In this document: positions 35,034 through 43,497 of the stretch, piece after piece
Numbering within the stretch: the stretch's first letter is position 1
Layout of the letters: the number at the start of each line of letters is the position of its first letter
Assembly: GCA_910575155.1 (NCBI GenBank)
Contig: CAJTDX010000005.1
Location: 62,001 to 126,000, forward strand
DNA length: 64,000 nucleotides
Direction: 5' to 3'
Source: Lachnospiraceae bacterium
GTDB lineage: Bacteria > Bacillota > Clostridia > Lachnospirales > Lachnospiraceae
The notes under the pieces: model-generated
Told to the model about the DNA's origin: nothing
What the model saw: the letters and a program-made list of their open reading frames with translations, nothing else
Database searches by the model: none
Made by a program: the position numbers and the translations under genes

Positions 35034-36515
35034 ATGATAAAACAACAATATGAAGATCTGAAATGGAAACGTGATCTGAGAAATACGCTCATTGCATTGA
35101 AACAGGAATTAAAAGAAGAAAACGCAAGGCAGGAATTATGTTCTCTCCTTAAGGGAGATTACCGTGTATTGACCGACCTGCTGAAAGATTCTGAACCAAA
35201 GGTGCGCAAGAACGCGGCGTTAGTGCTGGGCAGACTGAAACAGGATGAGAATGCTGTTTTCCTGTATAAAGCCTATGAAGCGGAAACACAGCTTTTTGTA
35301 AAAAGCGATTATCTCAAAGCGCTTGCAGAACTGGATTATACAGCCTGTATACCAGAGCTGAAACAACGTTTAAAAGAGCTGGAACAATATCAGCCCGGTT
35401 TGGATGAAGAAAAACATATCCGGGAAGAGCTGTCGGTGTTAAGAAAACTGGCAGATCAGAACGATTCTCATAAAAAGCATAAATTTCAGGGATATGACAA
35501 TACCTGGGAGGTGATTCTTTCCACCGGAAAGAAATACCAGCAGGTTACGGCAGAACAGATTAAAGGCGGAGAGGTGAAGATTCTCAACAGCGGAGTGCGT
35601 CTGCTTACCAGCCATATCAGGCCTGTTCTGATGATTCCAACCTATCGTGAACTGCTGTTTTTGCTGAATGTCCGAACACTTTCGGGAAATCCTCAGGAAG
35701 CGGCGGAAGGGCTGGCTGCTTCTAATTTACTGGAACTTTTACAAAAGGCGCACAGGTCGGAAGATGATTTCTACTTCCGTCTGGAGCTGAAAAGCCCCAA
35801 AAGCTTAAAACAGCGCAGTACGTTTGCAAAAAGATGCGCTTTTGCATTAGAGCAGAAAACTGGTGGGAAACTGAAAAACTCTGCCTCTGATTATGAGCTG
35901 GAGATTCGGCTGCTGGAGAACAGGGAAGGGCAGTTTCTGCCGCTGGTGAAGCTGTATACGTTTGAGGAACAGCGTTTTTCTTATCGAAAACATGTGGTGG
36001 CGTCGTCTATAAGGCCGGAACAGGCTGCGCTGGCCGCAAGTCTGGCGAAACCCGTTCTGAAGGAAGGGGCGCAGATTCTGGATCCTTTCTGCGGCGTGGG
36101 AACGATGCTGATTGAGCGGGACCGCATATGTCCGGCAGGCATGATGTACGGGATCGATTTATTTGGAGAAGCCATTGCAAAGGCAAGAGAGAATACAAGG
36201 CTTGCAGGCAGAGAAGTGTATTATATCAACCGTGATTTTTTTGAATTTACCCATAAATATCTTTTTGATGAGATAATCACCAATATGCCGGACCGGGGCA
36301 GGAAATCCAAAGAAGAGCACGACAGGCTCTATGGAATGCTGTTTGAGAAAGCAGAAGAGCTGTTAAAGAAAACAGGCAAAATGATCATCTATTGCAATGA
36401 GCGGAACTTTGTAAAGAAGCAGCTGCGTCTGCACAGAAATTTTAAGCTCTGTCAGGAATACAGTATGGATGAAAAGGACAATTATTATCTGTTTATTATG
36501 GAACAGACAAGCTAA
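35034..36515 (+). CDS. HEAT-repeat / THUMP-like RNA methyltransferase family protein
   Basis: A 493-residue protein. The N-terminal third (1-150) is helical with HEAT-like repeats (DSEPKVRKNAALVLGRLKQDE). The middle (about 160-310) resembles the THUMP-containing part of RlmL/TrmN-type enzymes. The C-terminal half has a SAM-binding motif I, ILDPFCGVGTMLIE, and the acidic end of strand 2, YGIDLFGEAI. The catalytic motif, normally NPPY, reads TNMPDRGRK, so base-methyl transfer to adenine is not assured. It is likely an RNA modification enzyme or a relative that binds SAM. It stands alone between the amidase and the tRNA gene. Confidence 0.78.
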   Translation: MIKQQYEDLKWKRDLRNTLIALKQELKEENARQELCSLLKGDYRVLTDLLKDSEPKVRKNAALVLGRLKQDENAVFLYKAYEAETQLFVKSDYLKALAELDYTACIPELKQRLKELEQYQPGLDEEKHIREELSVLRKLADQNDSHKKHKFQGYDNTWEVILSTGKKYQQVTAEQIKGGEVKILNSGVRLLTSHIRPVLMIPTYRELLFLLNVRTLSGNPQEAAEGLAASNLLELLQKAHRSEDDFYFRLELKSPKSLKQRSTFAKRCAFALEQKTGGKLKNSASDYELEIRLLENREGQFLPLVKLYTFEEQRFSYRKHVVASSIRPEQAALAASLAKPVLKEGAQILDPFCGVGTMLIERDRICPAGMMYGIDLFGEAIAKARENTRLAGREVYYINRDFFEFTHKYLFDEIITNMPDRGRKSKEEHDRLYGMLFEKAEELLKKTGKMIIYCNERNFVKKQLRLHRNFKLCQEYSMDEKDNYYLFIMEQTS

Positions 36516-36602
36516 GACCAGGCAGGGAGTTCTTATAAAAACTGAAGTTTACAAATGAGTGTAAAGGCAGACTGTTAAATTATAAAAAATTAAAAAAAAT
36601 CA

Positions 36603-36631
36603 TTGACAATTATGTTGAAATTTGTTATTAT
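36603..36631 (+). promoter_or_regulatory. Promoter of the tRNA-Leu gene
   Basis: TTGACA at 36603-36608 and TATTAT at 36626-36631 are separated by 17 bases. A small inverted repeat, GTCGTT-GG-AACGAC (36638-36651), lies between the promoter and the tRNA. Confidence 0.85.
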
Positions 36632-36670
36632 ATCTAAGTCGTTGGAACGACATAACAATTTTAATTGTCT

Positions 36671-36754
36671 GCGGAAGTGCTGGAATTGGCAGACAGGCAA
36701 GACTAAGGATCTTGTGTCTGTATAGACGTGTGGGTTCAAGTCCCATCTTCCGCA
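36671..36754 (+). tRNA. tRNA-Leu (anticodon AAG)
   Basis: An 84-nt class II tRNA without encoded CCA. The acceptor stem GCGGAAG pairs with CTTCCGC. The anticodon stem CAAGA/TCTTG encloses the 7-nt loop CTAAGGA, giving AAG. A long variable arm (GTCT...AGAC) and the T arm GTGGG-TTCAAGT-CCCAT are present. A34 would be edited to inosine by TadA to read CUU and CUC (established for such tRNAs; inference here). Confidence 0.93.
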
Positions 36755-36759
36755 TTTAA

Positions 36760-36793
36760 CCCTGGTAAATTCAAAGTTTACCAGGGTTTTTTT
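36760..36793 (+). terminator. Rho-independent terminator of the tRNA gene
   Basis: A perfect 10-bp stem, CCCTGGTAAA (36760-36769) with TTTACCAGGG (36777-36786), a 7-nt loop, then seven T. Confidence 0.95.
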
Positions 36794-36893
36794 GCCCTAT
36801 AAGGGATTTCCGAAAGGCGGCAGGGCTGTTCTTTTGCGATATAACTCTTGACTGATACCAGATAAGGATAGTTTTTAGATTGCCAAAAGCATA

Positions 36894-36922
36894 TTGAAAA
36901 AAGTTTTTGCATATGCTATAAT
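36894..36922 (+). promoter_or_regulatory. Antisense RNA promoter (toxin-antitoxin copy 2)
   Basis: TTGAAA at 36894-36899, a 17-base spacer and TATAAT at 36917-36922, the latter preceded by TG at the extended -10 position. It is the mirror of the promoter at 27412-27384. Confidence 0.8.
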
Positions 36923-36928
36923 GCCGAT

Positions 36929-37010
36929 AGGCAAAAAGATATGACAGTTCCATGAGAACGCAGAATGAATCCCCAAACCGTAGTAGCGTACAGTCTGGGG
37001 ATTCTTCTTT
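36929..37010 (+). ncRNA. Predicted antisense antitoxin RNA (copy 2)
   Basis: A transcript from the promoter at 36894-36922 would run through the shared terminator stem at 36967-37004 and overlap the 3' end of the minus-strand toxin message. Length and orientation match copy 1. Ends are predicted. Confidence 0.6.
36967..37004. terminator. Bidirectional terminator (toxin-antitoxin copy 2)
   Basis: GAATCCCC (36967-36974) pairs with GGGGATTC (36997-37004), extended inward by a partly mismatched stem to GTA/TAC. T-rich sequence lies on the right side. It has diverged from copy 1 with unpaired positions. Confidence 0.85.
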
Positions 37011-37039
37011 TCTTTTATAGTGGCAAAGCACCCACTAGG

Positions 37040-37138
37040 CTATTTGTTGCCCTTTCGGTCACTGTCAAGCCATTTGATGATGTAGTGGCAGGCTACACCA
37101 GCCGCAACAGCGACTATAAAAGATATGACAAACTCCAT
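37040..37138 (-). CDS. Small hydrophobic type I toxin-like peptide, 32 aa (copy 2)
   Basis: A 32-residue peptide on the minus strand, one membrane segment (MEFVISFIVAVAAGVACHYI) and a charged end with KWLD and RKGNK. It is homologous to the peptide at 27166-27264: same length, same conserved tail, many conservative changes in the helix. GGAGGAGGTG lies 5-8 bases before the ATG at 37138 and can be masked by pairing ACACC with GGTGT. The toxin promoter has an extended -10, TGCTATAAT, at 37193-37185. The locus follows the tRNA-Leu terminator. Confidence 0.8.
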   Translation of the reverse strand: MEFVISFIVAVAAGVACHYIIKWLDSDRKGNK

Positions 37139-37184
37139 GGAAACACCTCCTCCCGTTGCCGGGTGTAGGTTGGACAACACAAGA

Positions 37185-37193
37185 ATTATAGCA
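37185..37193 (-). promoter_or_regulatory. Toxin promoter, extended -10 (copy 2)
   Basis: TGCTATAAT on the minus strand, with an AATAGAAGA stretch at -35 distance that is also found at copy 1 (ATAGAAGA). The conserved block continues to the start codon. Confidence 0.65.
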
Positions 37194-37235
37194 TATCCAT
37201 TAATATTCTTCTATTCTTTTCTTAAAAGGCTTTAA

Positions 37236-37290
37236 GGTTGGGGTTGTGGCTGATACAATCCGATGCTCGCTATATCTGCGGACATTGTCA
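37236..37290 (-). mobile_element. Relic of the Tn4451-like mobilisation leader
   Basis: This stretch is clearly related to the non-coding leader ahead of the mobC genes at 54040-54100 and 59600-59660: the inverted repeat around GGCTGA and the block CAATCCGATGCTCGCTAT are shared, with scattered changes. No mob gene is next to it, so it is a leftover of a lost or rearranged element. Confidence 0.65.
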
Positions 37291-37715
37291 CAAAATGGCT
37301 TCTCGTGGAGCTAATTTTCTTGAACAATGCCGTTACTTTCCGAAAACTTATTTTTGTCCTTATCTGGTTTCATTCTTATCATATTCGCTTACAATATAAA
37401 TGCTTCTTTTCAGCTGTAAAAGTCGCGGATAAATATTGGAGTCTTATAGAAACGTTTTTGATTATGCTATAGGATTACCTATCATAGCCAGTAAACATTC
37501 TGAAAGGACGGATACTGCGTTCGTCGCACTTTCCGACTGCCATCCTTTTGTTTTCCAGTGGGAAAAATGGTGTTTAAAATATTTCTTAAATTCTGTATTT
37601 CATTTTAAATTTGGGGAATCGTCCGCACCGAATAATGGACGGTGTGAATTTTAAACCTTTAAAGTTTAAAATATGTTATTCAGAAATTGAATTTATGATC
37701 TTTCGACCTGCCGCC
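37291..37715. other. 425-bp AT-rich stretch without recognisable gene
   Basis: Two short frames (37263-37472, 37436-37654) have no ribosome binding site and no family pattern. I see no hairpin terminator or promoter that I would defend. It is probably degraded mobile DNA, in keeping with the leader relic at its left edge. Confidence 0.5.
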
Positions 37716-38048
37716 TTAGTATGTATAATCATGCTGCCTGGTAAGAATACTTTCCCAATCACGTTCCTCTCTCAGTACCCTTAAGACATGGATTGCTTTT
37801 TCTGATTCCCTGATAATGTAAAAAATAACAGATGGCGGAGATGGATACTTGTAAATAGAATATCCACGGTAACATAGGTATGTCTTTCCAAAAATACCGC
37901 CCAATGTTTCAAGCTTATCCAGACGCTCTTTTATTTCTTACTGAAAGCGGTCAGCTCTTGCTATCCCAAACTGCGCTTCTATATAATCTGCAATTTCGGC
38001 TATATCATAAACGGCTTCCCACGTTACTATGACTCTATACTTCTGCAT
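37716..38048 (-). pseudogene. ParE/RelE-family toxin interrupted by a stop codon
   Basis: Read through one TAA (37940-37938, codon 37), the frame gives a 110-codon toxin of the ParE/RelE plasmid-stabilisation type. It starts MQKYRVIVTWEAVYDIAEIA, continues after the stop with EIKERLDKLETLGGIFG, and ends with VIFYIIRESEKAIHVLRVLRE and a final DWESIL. No other change is needed, so a single point mutation in a codon such as CAA, GAA or AAA explains it. The first 5 codons overlap the antitoxin gene, as usual for these pairs. The toxin is probably inactive. Confidence 0.85.
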
Positions 38049-38208
38049 TTCTGCGCCTGTTTCTTAATTCAGTAATTTTCACAAAAGCTTCTGTCAGAGG
38101 CAATTCTCTTCCGGTTTCCATATCGTCAATACCCCTGTCAAGCATTTTAAGCAATCTTTCATTATTGATGGAATCTCGAACCTTTTCATCTTGTAATGCA
38201 TATGGCAT
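38035..38208 (-). CDS. Antitoxin of the ParE/RelE-type pair
   Basis: A 57-residue acidic and basic mixed protein (MPYALQDEKVRDSINNERLL at the start), consistent with a RelB/ParD-like antitoxin that binds DNA and the toxin. The start at 38208 has AGGTGG just upstream; a longer frame to 38364 lacks support. It overlaps the toxin start, giving the usual antitoxin-first order. With the toxin broken, this gene may survive as an orphan regulator. Confidence 0.65.
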   Translation of the reverse strand: MPYALQDEKVRDSINNERLLKMLDRGIDDMETGRELPLTEAFVKITELRNRRRNAEV

Positions 38209-38517
38209 AGATCCACCTGCTTTCCTCACGTTATTTATACTTCTTAGTTCTAAGATATCATAACCCCATCTATGAATCAAGTTTTTTCTCATTTCTATTC
38301 TGCCAAAGCCTATGCCTTTTATCCATGCATAACCTTTTTGTAAAAAATCCTTTACTTTTCTCACAAGATTAGAAATAATAAAAGAAACAAGAAATTAAAA
38401 CGTTCTATTCATTTCTTTAAGGAATGAGTGCATTTATAGCCTTGGTCTTTTAGAAATTTGGGAGAAGTTGTAAAATGGATAATAGTATGGAAATACAATA
38501 TATCTATTATAAAGACA

Positions 38518-38546
38518 TTGTATTATGGTGTATTATTGATTATAAT
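38518..38546 (+). promoter_or_regulatory. Promoter of the padR operon
   Basis: TTGTAT at 38518-38523 and TATAAT at 38541-38546 with a 17-base spacer. The sequence around is rich in repeated TATTAT/ATAATA elements that could be PadR binding sites (inference). Confidence 0.6.
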
Positions 38547-38587
38547 ATGGTTATCAGATCTGAATTGAGAATTTTGTTAGGAAGGAA

Positions 38588-38968
38588 ATGAAAGTGGGTA
38601 CAAGTCTAAAGAAAGGCAAACAGAATATTGAGATGATTCTTTTGAGTATCCTGATGGACGGCGATTATTATGGCTATCAGCTTACACAATTGATTAACAG
38701 ATATTCAAAAAATTTAATTGAAATACCGGAGAGTTCTCTCTATCCAGCGCTTTATCGCCTGTTGGAAAAGGGATGTGTAAGTGATAAAAAAGTAAAGATA
38801 AAAGTCAGACAACAAAGGATTTATTACCATATCGAACCGGCGGGCTATGAATATTATCAAACTTTGCTGGATGAGTACAACCGGCTTAATAATGGAATAC
38901 GTAACATTTTGAATAGAACTGAAATAGCGGAAGCTGATAATCTTGATGAATTGAAAGGAGACTCATGA
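38588..38968 (+). CDS. PadR-family transcriptional regulator
   Basis: A 126-residue winged-helix regulator. The PadR pattern is clear: MILLSILMDGDYYGYQLTQLI, then SSLYPALYRLLEKGCV and the wing with RIYYHIEPAGYEYY. The C-terminal dimerisation helix covers about 85-115. It overlaps the next gene by ATGA. PadR genes paired with a membrane DUF1700/DUF6120-like protein usually autoregulate and control envelope-stress or exporter genes (family knowledge). Such a target is not visible here. The AGGAAGG site is very close to the ATG, so GTG at 38594 is an alternative start. Confidence 0.88.
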   Translation: MKVGTSLKKGKQNIEMILLSILMDGDYYGYQLTQLINRYSKNLIEIPESSLYPALYRLLEKGCVSDKKVKIKVRQQRIYYHIEPAGYEYYQTLLDEYNRLNNGIRNILNRTEIAEADNLDELKGDS

Positions 38969-39345
38969 GCACAACAAAAAAATATTTGAGAAATGTACGT
39001 TCTTCGTTTCCGGTGTTTCGCAAGAGCGAAAGGCGGTTTTTTGCTGAATTTAAGTTGACAGTTGGTGAGTATGAATCACTTTATCCTGCGTGCAGTATAA
39101 ATGATTTAGAACAGAAATTTGGGACGCCGAAAGAGATCGTTATTGATTATTTTAACAATATGGATTCGGAAAAATATCTTTCAGCAATGCGTAAATCATT
39201 GTACATTAAAATAAGCACAGTCACCGCGCTTGTTTTATTTATGCTTTTTTTCTTTTTACAGACCTGCTTATTGTTTCAGGCGCGAAATAAATTTGAAGAA
39301 AGTATGATAAAAACTGAAGAAATTACCATAAACCAAAATGAATAG
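38965..39345 (+). CDS. DUF6120/HAAS-like small membrane protein
   Basis: A 126-residue protein. The N-terminal 70 residues are a HAAS/DUF1700-type helical region, with the GTPKEIVIDYFNNMD block typical of such PadR partners. One membrane helix follows (about 84-108: IKISTVTALVLFMLFFFLQ), then a short tail. It is translationally coupled to the padR gene. The DUF number is my reading of the pattern. The role is probably to link PadR to a membrane signal (inference). Confidence 0.7.
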   Translation: MSTTKKYLRNVRSSFPVFRKSERRFFAEFKLTVGEYESLYPACSINDLEQKFGTPKEIVIDYFNNMDSEKYLSAMRKSLYIKISTVTALVLFMLFFFLQTCLLFQARNKFEESMIKTEEITINQNE

Positions 39346-39433
39346 GAGAACGAAATTATGTAAGTGCTACTGCGTAGTCGTCGTTTTCAAATTACAGGAT
39401 GGGTATATAATGTTTGACAGAATAGTAACTTAA
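39338..39433 (+). CDS. Possible 31-aa peptide overlapping the previous gene
   Basis: An ATG overlaps the end of the DUF6120-like gene (ATGAATAG) and opens a 31-codon frame with a Cys pair (KCYCVVVVF). It has no ribosome binding site of its own and would depend on coupling. No homolog is known to me. Confidence 0.25.
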   Translation: MNRRTKLCKCYCVVVVFKLQDGYIMFDRIVT

Positions 39434-39854
39434 AATGTACAAAGAAACTGTTATAGAGGTGATTAATGGATCATTTCTGTAGCAGTTTTTTAATACAGTT
39501 TTTTTATAAAAGCCCCGCATGAGTTCTCGCAGCAAAATTCGGTATATTCAAATAGAATATTTTTATGGTCTGTTGAACCAATTACAGCTCAATCTTACGC
39601 CTTGTATATAAAGATTTGTTCTGCGTAATCTACGGCGATATTTAACCGCCGGAGTAATAGAAAATGGCAGAATCAGAATACCGGGATGGCAAAAATATAT
39701 GAAAGATTAAGAAGAAAATATAACGAATTATACCAGAAAAAATACAAATCATCCCATACCCGCCAAAGCAATATTCTGATCTGCTATTATAATAGCGTAA
39801 GCAGCGAATGGATAAAATCCAAAATAAATGATCGTTGATAGGAGAATGAAGAAA
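39434..39854. other. 421-bp stretch without supported gene
   Basis: AT-rich, with only short frames. The minus-strand frame at 39642-39956 runs across the real DUF6485-like gene and is a shadow. A promoter for the genes at 39855 onward must lie here, but I could not identify a convincing -35/-10 pair. Confidence 0.45.
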
Positions 39855-40073
39855 ATGAAGAGAGTGAATATGACAGATTGTGACAACAAAAGACCGTGCC
39901 CATGCACTTATGACTGTCCGAGACATGGGAAGTGCTGTGCCTGTGTGGCCCACCACAGGGATAACAACGAGGGAGTACCCGGATGCTTTTTTTCCGCGCA
40001 GGCGGAAGCTACATATGACAGGAGTATAGAAGCTCTGTGCCGGGACAGGGGGATTATATCAGACGAAAGGTGA
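39855..40073 (+). CDS. Small Cys-rich DUF6485-like protein
   Basis: A 72-residue protein with a Cys/His cluster (CPCTYDCPRHGKCCACVAHHR) followed by GVPGCFFSAQAEATYDRS. This is the pattern of a small family common in anaerobes, DUF6485 as I recall it; the cluster probably binds zinc or iron-sulfur. The start at 39855 is chosen because AGGAG lies 10 bases upstream; ATGs at 39846 and 39870 are alternatives. It precedes the transporter gene by 6 bases and so belongs to its operon. Confidence 0.75.
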   Translation: MKRVNMTDCDNKRPCPCTYDCPRHGKCCACVAHHRDNNEGVPGCFFSAQAEATYDRSIEALCRDRGIISDER

Positions 40074-40079
40074 GGAAAA

Positions 40080-42332
40080 ATGGTTTTACAAAAAAGAATG
40101 GCGCTTTTCACACTTGCCCTTTTAGGGATCCTCTGCCTTGGTGGATGTGGAAGGAAAGAAAATGAAAAAATCACTTTCATAGAACAGCTCAACAATCCGG
40201 CCTATACGATTGGTGTTCCGGAAGGCGGGGCAGGCATGTATATGGCGGAAAAATATCTGCCGGAGGCGGAGCATAAAACATTTTCCGGCAACTCTTCGGG
40301 GTATCTTGCCATTTCCCAGGGAAAACTGGACGGGTTTGTTTATGACCGGGTAATGATGGAATTTGCGATTGCCAGCGGTCTTGAGAATGTGGAGATTTTA
40401 GAGGAAAACCTGGGAGAAAGTATGGATGTGGCTGTGGGGATTTCACCCAAAAGCCAGATTGACAATTTAAAGGATAAAGTGAACCAGTTTCTGTCGGAAG
40501 CAAGAGCCGGGGGGACGCTGGATGATATGTATGACCGCTGGGTAAGCAGGGCGGAGGGAACCATGCCCAAAATACAGACGCCGCAGACGCCGGATTGTAA
40601 GATTAAGGTGGGAACCACAGGGATGGTTCAGCCGTTCAGCTACTATGAGGGAACGACTCTTACCGGATATGATGTGGAGCTGATCTACCGTTTTGGAGCG
40701 TGGCTGAATGCGGAAGTGGAAATTAAGATTTACGACTATGACGGAATTATTGCCGCGGCCGAGGCCGGCGATATTGACTGTATTATGGCGAATTTAAATG
40801 CCACCGAGGAAAGGCGCAGGCATATCGAATTTTCCGATTGTGTTTATCCTTCGGTGACTGCCGTTATGGTAAGGTCGGAACAGAAAGACAGCACGGAGAA
40901 AAAATATGGAACACTTTCGGATTTTGCCGGAGCAAGGTTTGCATCATTAAGCGGAGGGGTTTACGATAAACTTTTACAGGAAGTAATTGCGGATGCAAAA
41001 GACTTTTCCTACTATAATTCGGTTCCCGATATTGTTGCGGCTCTTAAGGCAGACCGTGTGGATGCCGGGGTGTTGGATGAACCGCTGGCACAGCTTGCGG
41101 CGGCAAAAAATGAAGGTCTGAAAATTTTTGAAGAACCTGTCGTGCGGGATAAATATGGATATGCTTTTCCAAAGGGAAGTCCTCTGCGGGAACAGTTTAA
41201 TGAAGCTATTGCAAAGTTTAAAGAGGACGGAACCATCGCGTCCTTAAAGGAAAAATGGCTTGGGGCGGATGAGAGTATAAAAGTATTAATGGAGCAGGAC
41301 TGGCCGGGGGATAAGGGAACTATCCGCTACTACTATGATGGCGCCCATGAGCCTATGACTTATCTTGGAAGCAGCGGCGAACCTTTAGGGCTTGAAATAG
41401 ATCTGCTGCTTTTAATTGCGCGTGAACTGGATAGGAAGGTGGAGATGACAACATGTGAATTTGCTTCGCTGATAACCGCCCTTGAAAGCGGGAAGGCGGA
41501 TGTGGTCAGCGGAAGCCTTTCCATCACGGAAGAACGAGCGAAGCGGGTAGACTTTGCAGATACTCATTATGACTCGGCTATGGTACTTCTGGTGCGTGAT
41601 TTGGATGGGGAATTGCAGGAAAAAGGTTTCTGGGCAAATCTTAAGGACAGCTTTCAAAGCACTTTTGTAGTGGAGGGGCGCTGGCGGCTGATTTTGCAGG
41701 GGCTTGGCGTCACCATACTGATTTCTGTCTTTTCAGGATTTTTTGGTCTGTGCCTTGGCTTTGGGATATGTATGCTGCGCCGGATCAATTGTAAGCCGGC
41801 TCAGTGGTTCGGGGCGGCCTTTGTTCGTGTGATTCAGGGAACTCCTATTGTAGTCTTTCTGATGATTTTGTACTATGGAATTTTTGGTTCAGTAGATATT
41901 TCTGAAATTCTGGTTGCAGTTATTGGATTTTCCATTAATTTTGCGGCATATTCATCAGAGATGATGCGGACAGGAATAGAAACTGTGGATAAAGGGCAAA
42001 GCGAGGCAGCCCTTGCTATGGGCTATACGAAAGGTCAGACATTTTTTAAGATTGTATTGCCCCAGGCGGCGAGAAATTTTATTCCTGTGTTGAAAGGCGA
42101 ATTTATTTCCATGGTAAAAATGACTTCAGTAGTAGGATATATTGCTGTACAGGATCTGACCAAAGTATCCGACATTATACGCTCACGTACCATGGAGGCG
42201 TTCTTTCCACTGATCATGACAGCAGTAATTTATTTTGCTGTCGCCAATATAATGACGTCAGCTCTCTCATTTGCAGAGAGGAAAGTTGCACCGAAGCGGA
42301 AGAAACGCAGCTTAAAGGGGGTGTGCATGTGA
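40080..42332 (+). CDS. Fused amino-acid substrate-binding lipoprotein / ABC permease (multi-SBP-HisM fusion)
   Basis: A 750-residue fusion. A lipobox (LGGC, Cys23) ends a signal peptide. Three SBP_bac_3-like stretches follow: an incomplete first one (about 30-155), a full second one (about 170-400, with [12 protein letters not shown] and [12 protein letters not shown]), and a third (about 410-530, with [13 protein letters not shown] and [14 protein letters not shown]). A HisM/GlnP-type permease (about 540-740) comes last, with [14 protein letters not shown] and the EAA loop [22 protein letters not shown]. Binding protein and permease are thus one chain. The substrate is probably a polar amino acid; the specificity of each module is unknown. 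The ATPase gene overlaps its stop (TGATG). Confidence 0.9.
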   Translation: MVLQKRMALFTLALLGILCLGGCGRKENEKITFIEQLNNPAYTIGVPEGGAGMYMAEKYLPEAEHKTFSGNSSGYLAISQGKLDGFVYDRVMMEFAIASGLENVEILEENLGESMDVAVGISPKSQIDNLKDKVNQFLSEARAGGTLDDMYDRWVSRAEGTMPKIQTPQTPDCKIKVGTTGMVQPFSYYEGTTLTGYDVELIYRFGAWLNAEVEIKIYDYDGIIAAAEAGDIDCIMANLNATEERRRHIEFSDCVYPSVTAVMVRSEQKDSTEKKYGTLSDFAGARFASLSGGVYDKLLQEVIADAKDFSYYNSVPDIVAALKADRVDAGVLDEPLAQLAAAKNEGLKIFEEPVVRDKYGYAFPKGSPLREQFNEAIAKFKEDGTIASLKEKWLGADESIKVLMEQDWPGDKGTIRYYYDGAHEPMTYLGSSGEPLGLEIDLLLLIARELDRKVEMTTCEFASLITALESGKADVVSGSLSITEERAKRVDFADTHYDSAMVLLVRDLDGELQEKGFWANLKDSFQSTFVVEGRWRLILQGLGVTILISVFSGFFGLCLGFGICMLRRINCKPAQWFGAAFVRVIQGTPIVVFLMILYYGIFGSVDISEILVAVIGFSINFAAYSSEMMRTGIETVDKGQSEAALAMGYTKGQTFFKIVLPQAARNFIPVLKGEFISMVKMTSVVGYIAVQDLTKVSDIIRSRTMEAFFPLIMTAVIYFAVANIMTSALSFAERKVAPKRKKRSLKGVCM

Positions 42333-43474
42333 TGACAGAAAAGCATGAAACCCGGGACGCTTGTGCCGGGGGAAGTATGAACACGAGCATAATATCTATC
42401 CGGCATCTGTGTAAGGAATATGTAAACGTAACCCCTTTGAAGGATGTAAGCGTGGAGATTAAAAAAGGAGAGGTGATTTCCATTATAGGACCGTCAGGCA
42501 CAGGAAAGTCAACCCTGCTTCGATGTATTAATCTTCTGGAGACGCCTACAAAAGGCGAGATTGTGGTAGACGGTGTGGTAACAACGGACAAGAAATGTAA
42601 GGTAAATCTGGTGAGGCAGAAGATGGGAATGGTATTTCAGTCATTCAACCTGTTTGCACACAAGACCATTATCGAAAATATCATGATGGGGCAGGTTGAT
42701 CTTCTTGGCAGAAGCCGGCAGGAGGCTTATGACAGAGGGATGGAACTGCTGCGTAACATAGGGCTTGCAGACAAGGCTTTTTCTTATCCGGATGAACTTT
42801 CGGGGGGACAGAAGCAGCGTGCGGCTATTGCAAGGACGGTGGCCATGGAGCCGGAAATTATTCTTTTTGACGAGCCGACTTCCGCCCTGGATCCCACTAT
42901 GGTGGGGGAAGTGCTTTCGGTGATCCGTGGGCTGGCAGGGCAGGGAATGACCATGATGATCGTGACGCATGAAATGAAGTTTGCCAGGGATGTATCCACC
43001 AGGGTATTTTATATGGATCAGGGCGAAATCTATGAGGACGGAACGCCGGAACAGATTTTTGAGCGTCCAAAGAGGGAGAGAACCCGGATATTTATCCGGC
43101 AGCTTAAGGTGCTCCATGTGGAAAAAATCTCGCGTGACTTTGATTTTCCGGCCTTTATGACACGTCTTGAGGAGTTCGGACGTAAGCAGCAGTTTTCACA
43201 GAGACAGATTTACGCCATGCAGCTTGTTGTGGAGGAAGCGCTGATGCAAAAACTTCTGCCTGCGGCAAAAGAAGCGGAGGAAAGGGATCTTTCTCTGGAT
43301 GTGGAATACAGCGAAAGGGAAAATCTGGCGCAGATGCGGTTTTCCTATTATGGACCTTCCTTTCATCCTTTTGGGGACGAAGAAGATTTGTCTGTCAGGA
43401 TGATAAAAGGAATGTCCAAAGAGGTAGAGCATAAGTTTGTGGATGGGATGAATCAATTTATAATAAGTATATAG
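42332..43474 (+). CDS. Amino-acid ABC transporter ATPase with C-terminal GHKL/RsbW-like domain
   Basis: A 380-residue protein. Residues about 18-255 are a GlnQ/HisP-type ATPase: Walker [10 protein letters not shown], signature LSGGQKQR, Walker [13 protein letters not shown], switch His in VTHEMKFA. The C-terminal 120 residues are not part of normal GlnQ. They read like a degenerate GHKL/anti-sigma (RsbW-like) fold: an N-box-like helix [12 protein letters not shown], a strand and loop with [13 protein letters not shown], and a final [16 protein letters not shown] with the closing strand. The ATP-binding Asn and the glycine box are poorly kept. The ATG overlaps the permease stop; ATG 42377 is an alternative start. 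It is the energy subunit for the fusion upstream. Confidence 0.87.
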   Translation: MTEKHETRDACAGGSMNTSIISIRHLCKEYVNVTPLKDVSVEIKKGEVISIIGPSGTGKSTLLRCINLLETPTKGEIVVDGVVTTDKKCKVNLVRQKMGMVFQSFNLFAHKTIIENIMMGQVDLLGRSRQEAYDRGMELLRNIGLADKAFSYPDELSGGQKQRAAIARTVAMEPEIILFDEPTSALDPTMVGEVLSVIRGLAGQGMTMMIVTHEMKFARDVSTRVFYMDQGEIYEDGTPEQIFERPKRERTRIFIRQLKVLHVEKISRDFDFPAFMTRLEEFGRKQQFSQRQIYAMQLVVEEALMQKLLPAAKEAEERDLSLDVEYSERENLAQMRFSYYGPSFHPFGDEEDLSVRMIKGMSKEVEHKFVDGMNQFIISI

Positions 43475-43497
43475 ATAAAAAAATAAGAGAAAAAATT

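Noticed and set aside
39642-39956. Minus-strand frame of 104 codons
   Set aside because: It overlaps the Cys-rich DUF6485-like gene on the other strand, which has a clear ribosome binding site and a recognisable motif.
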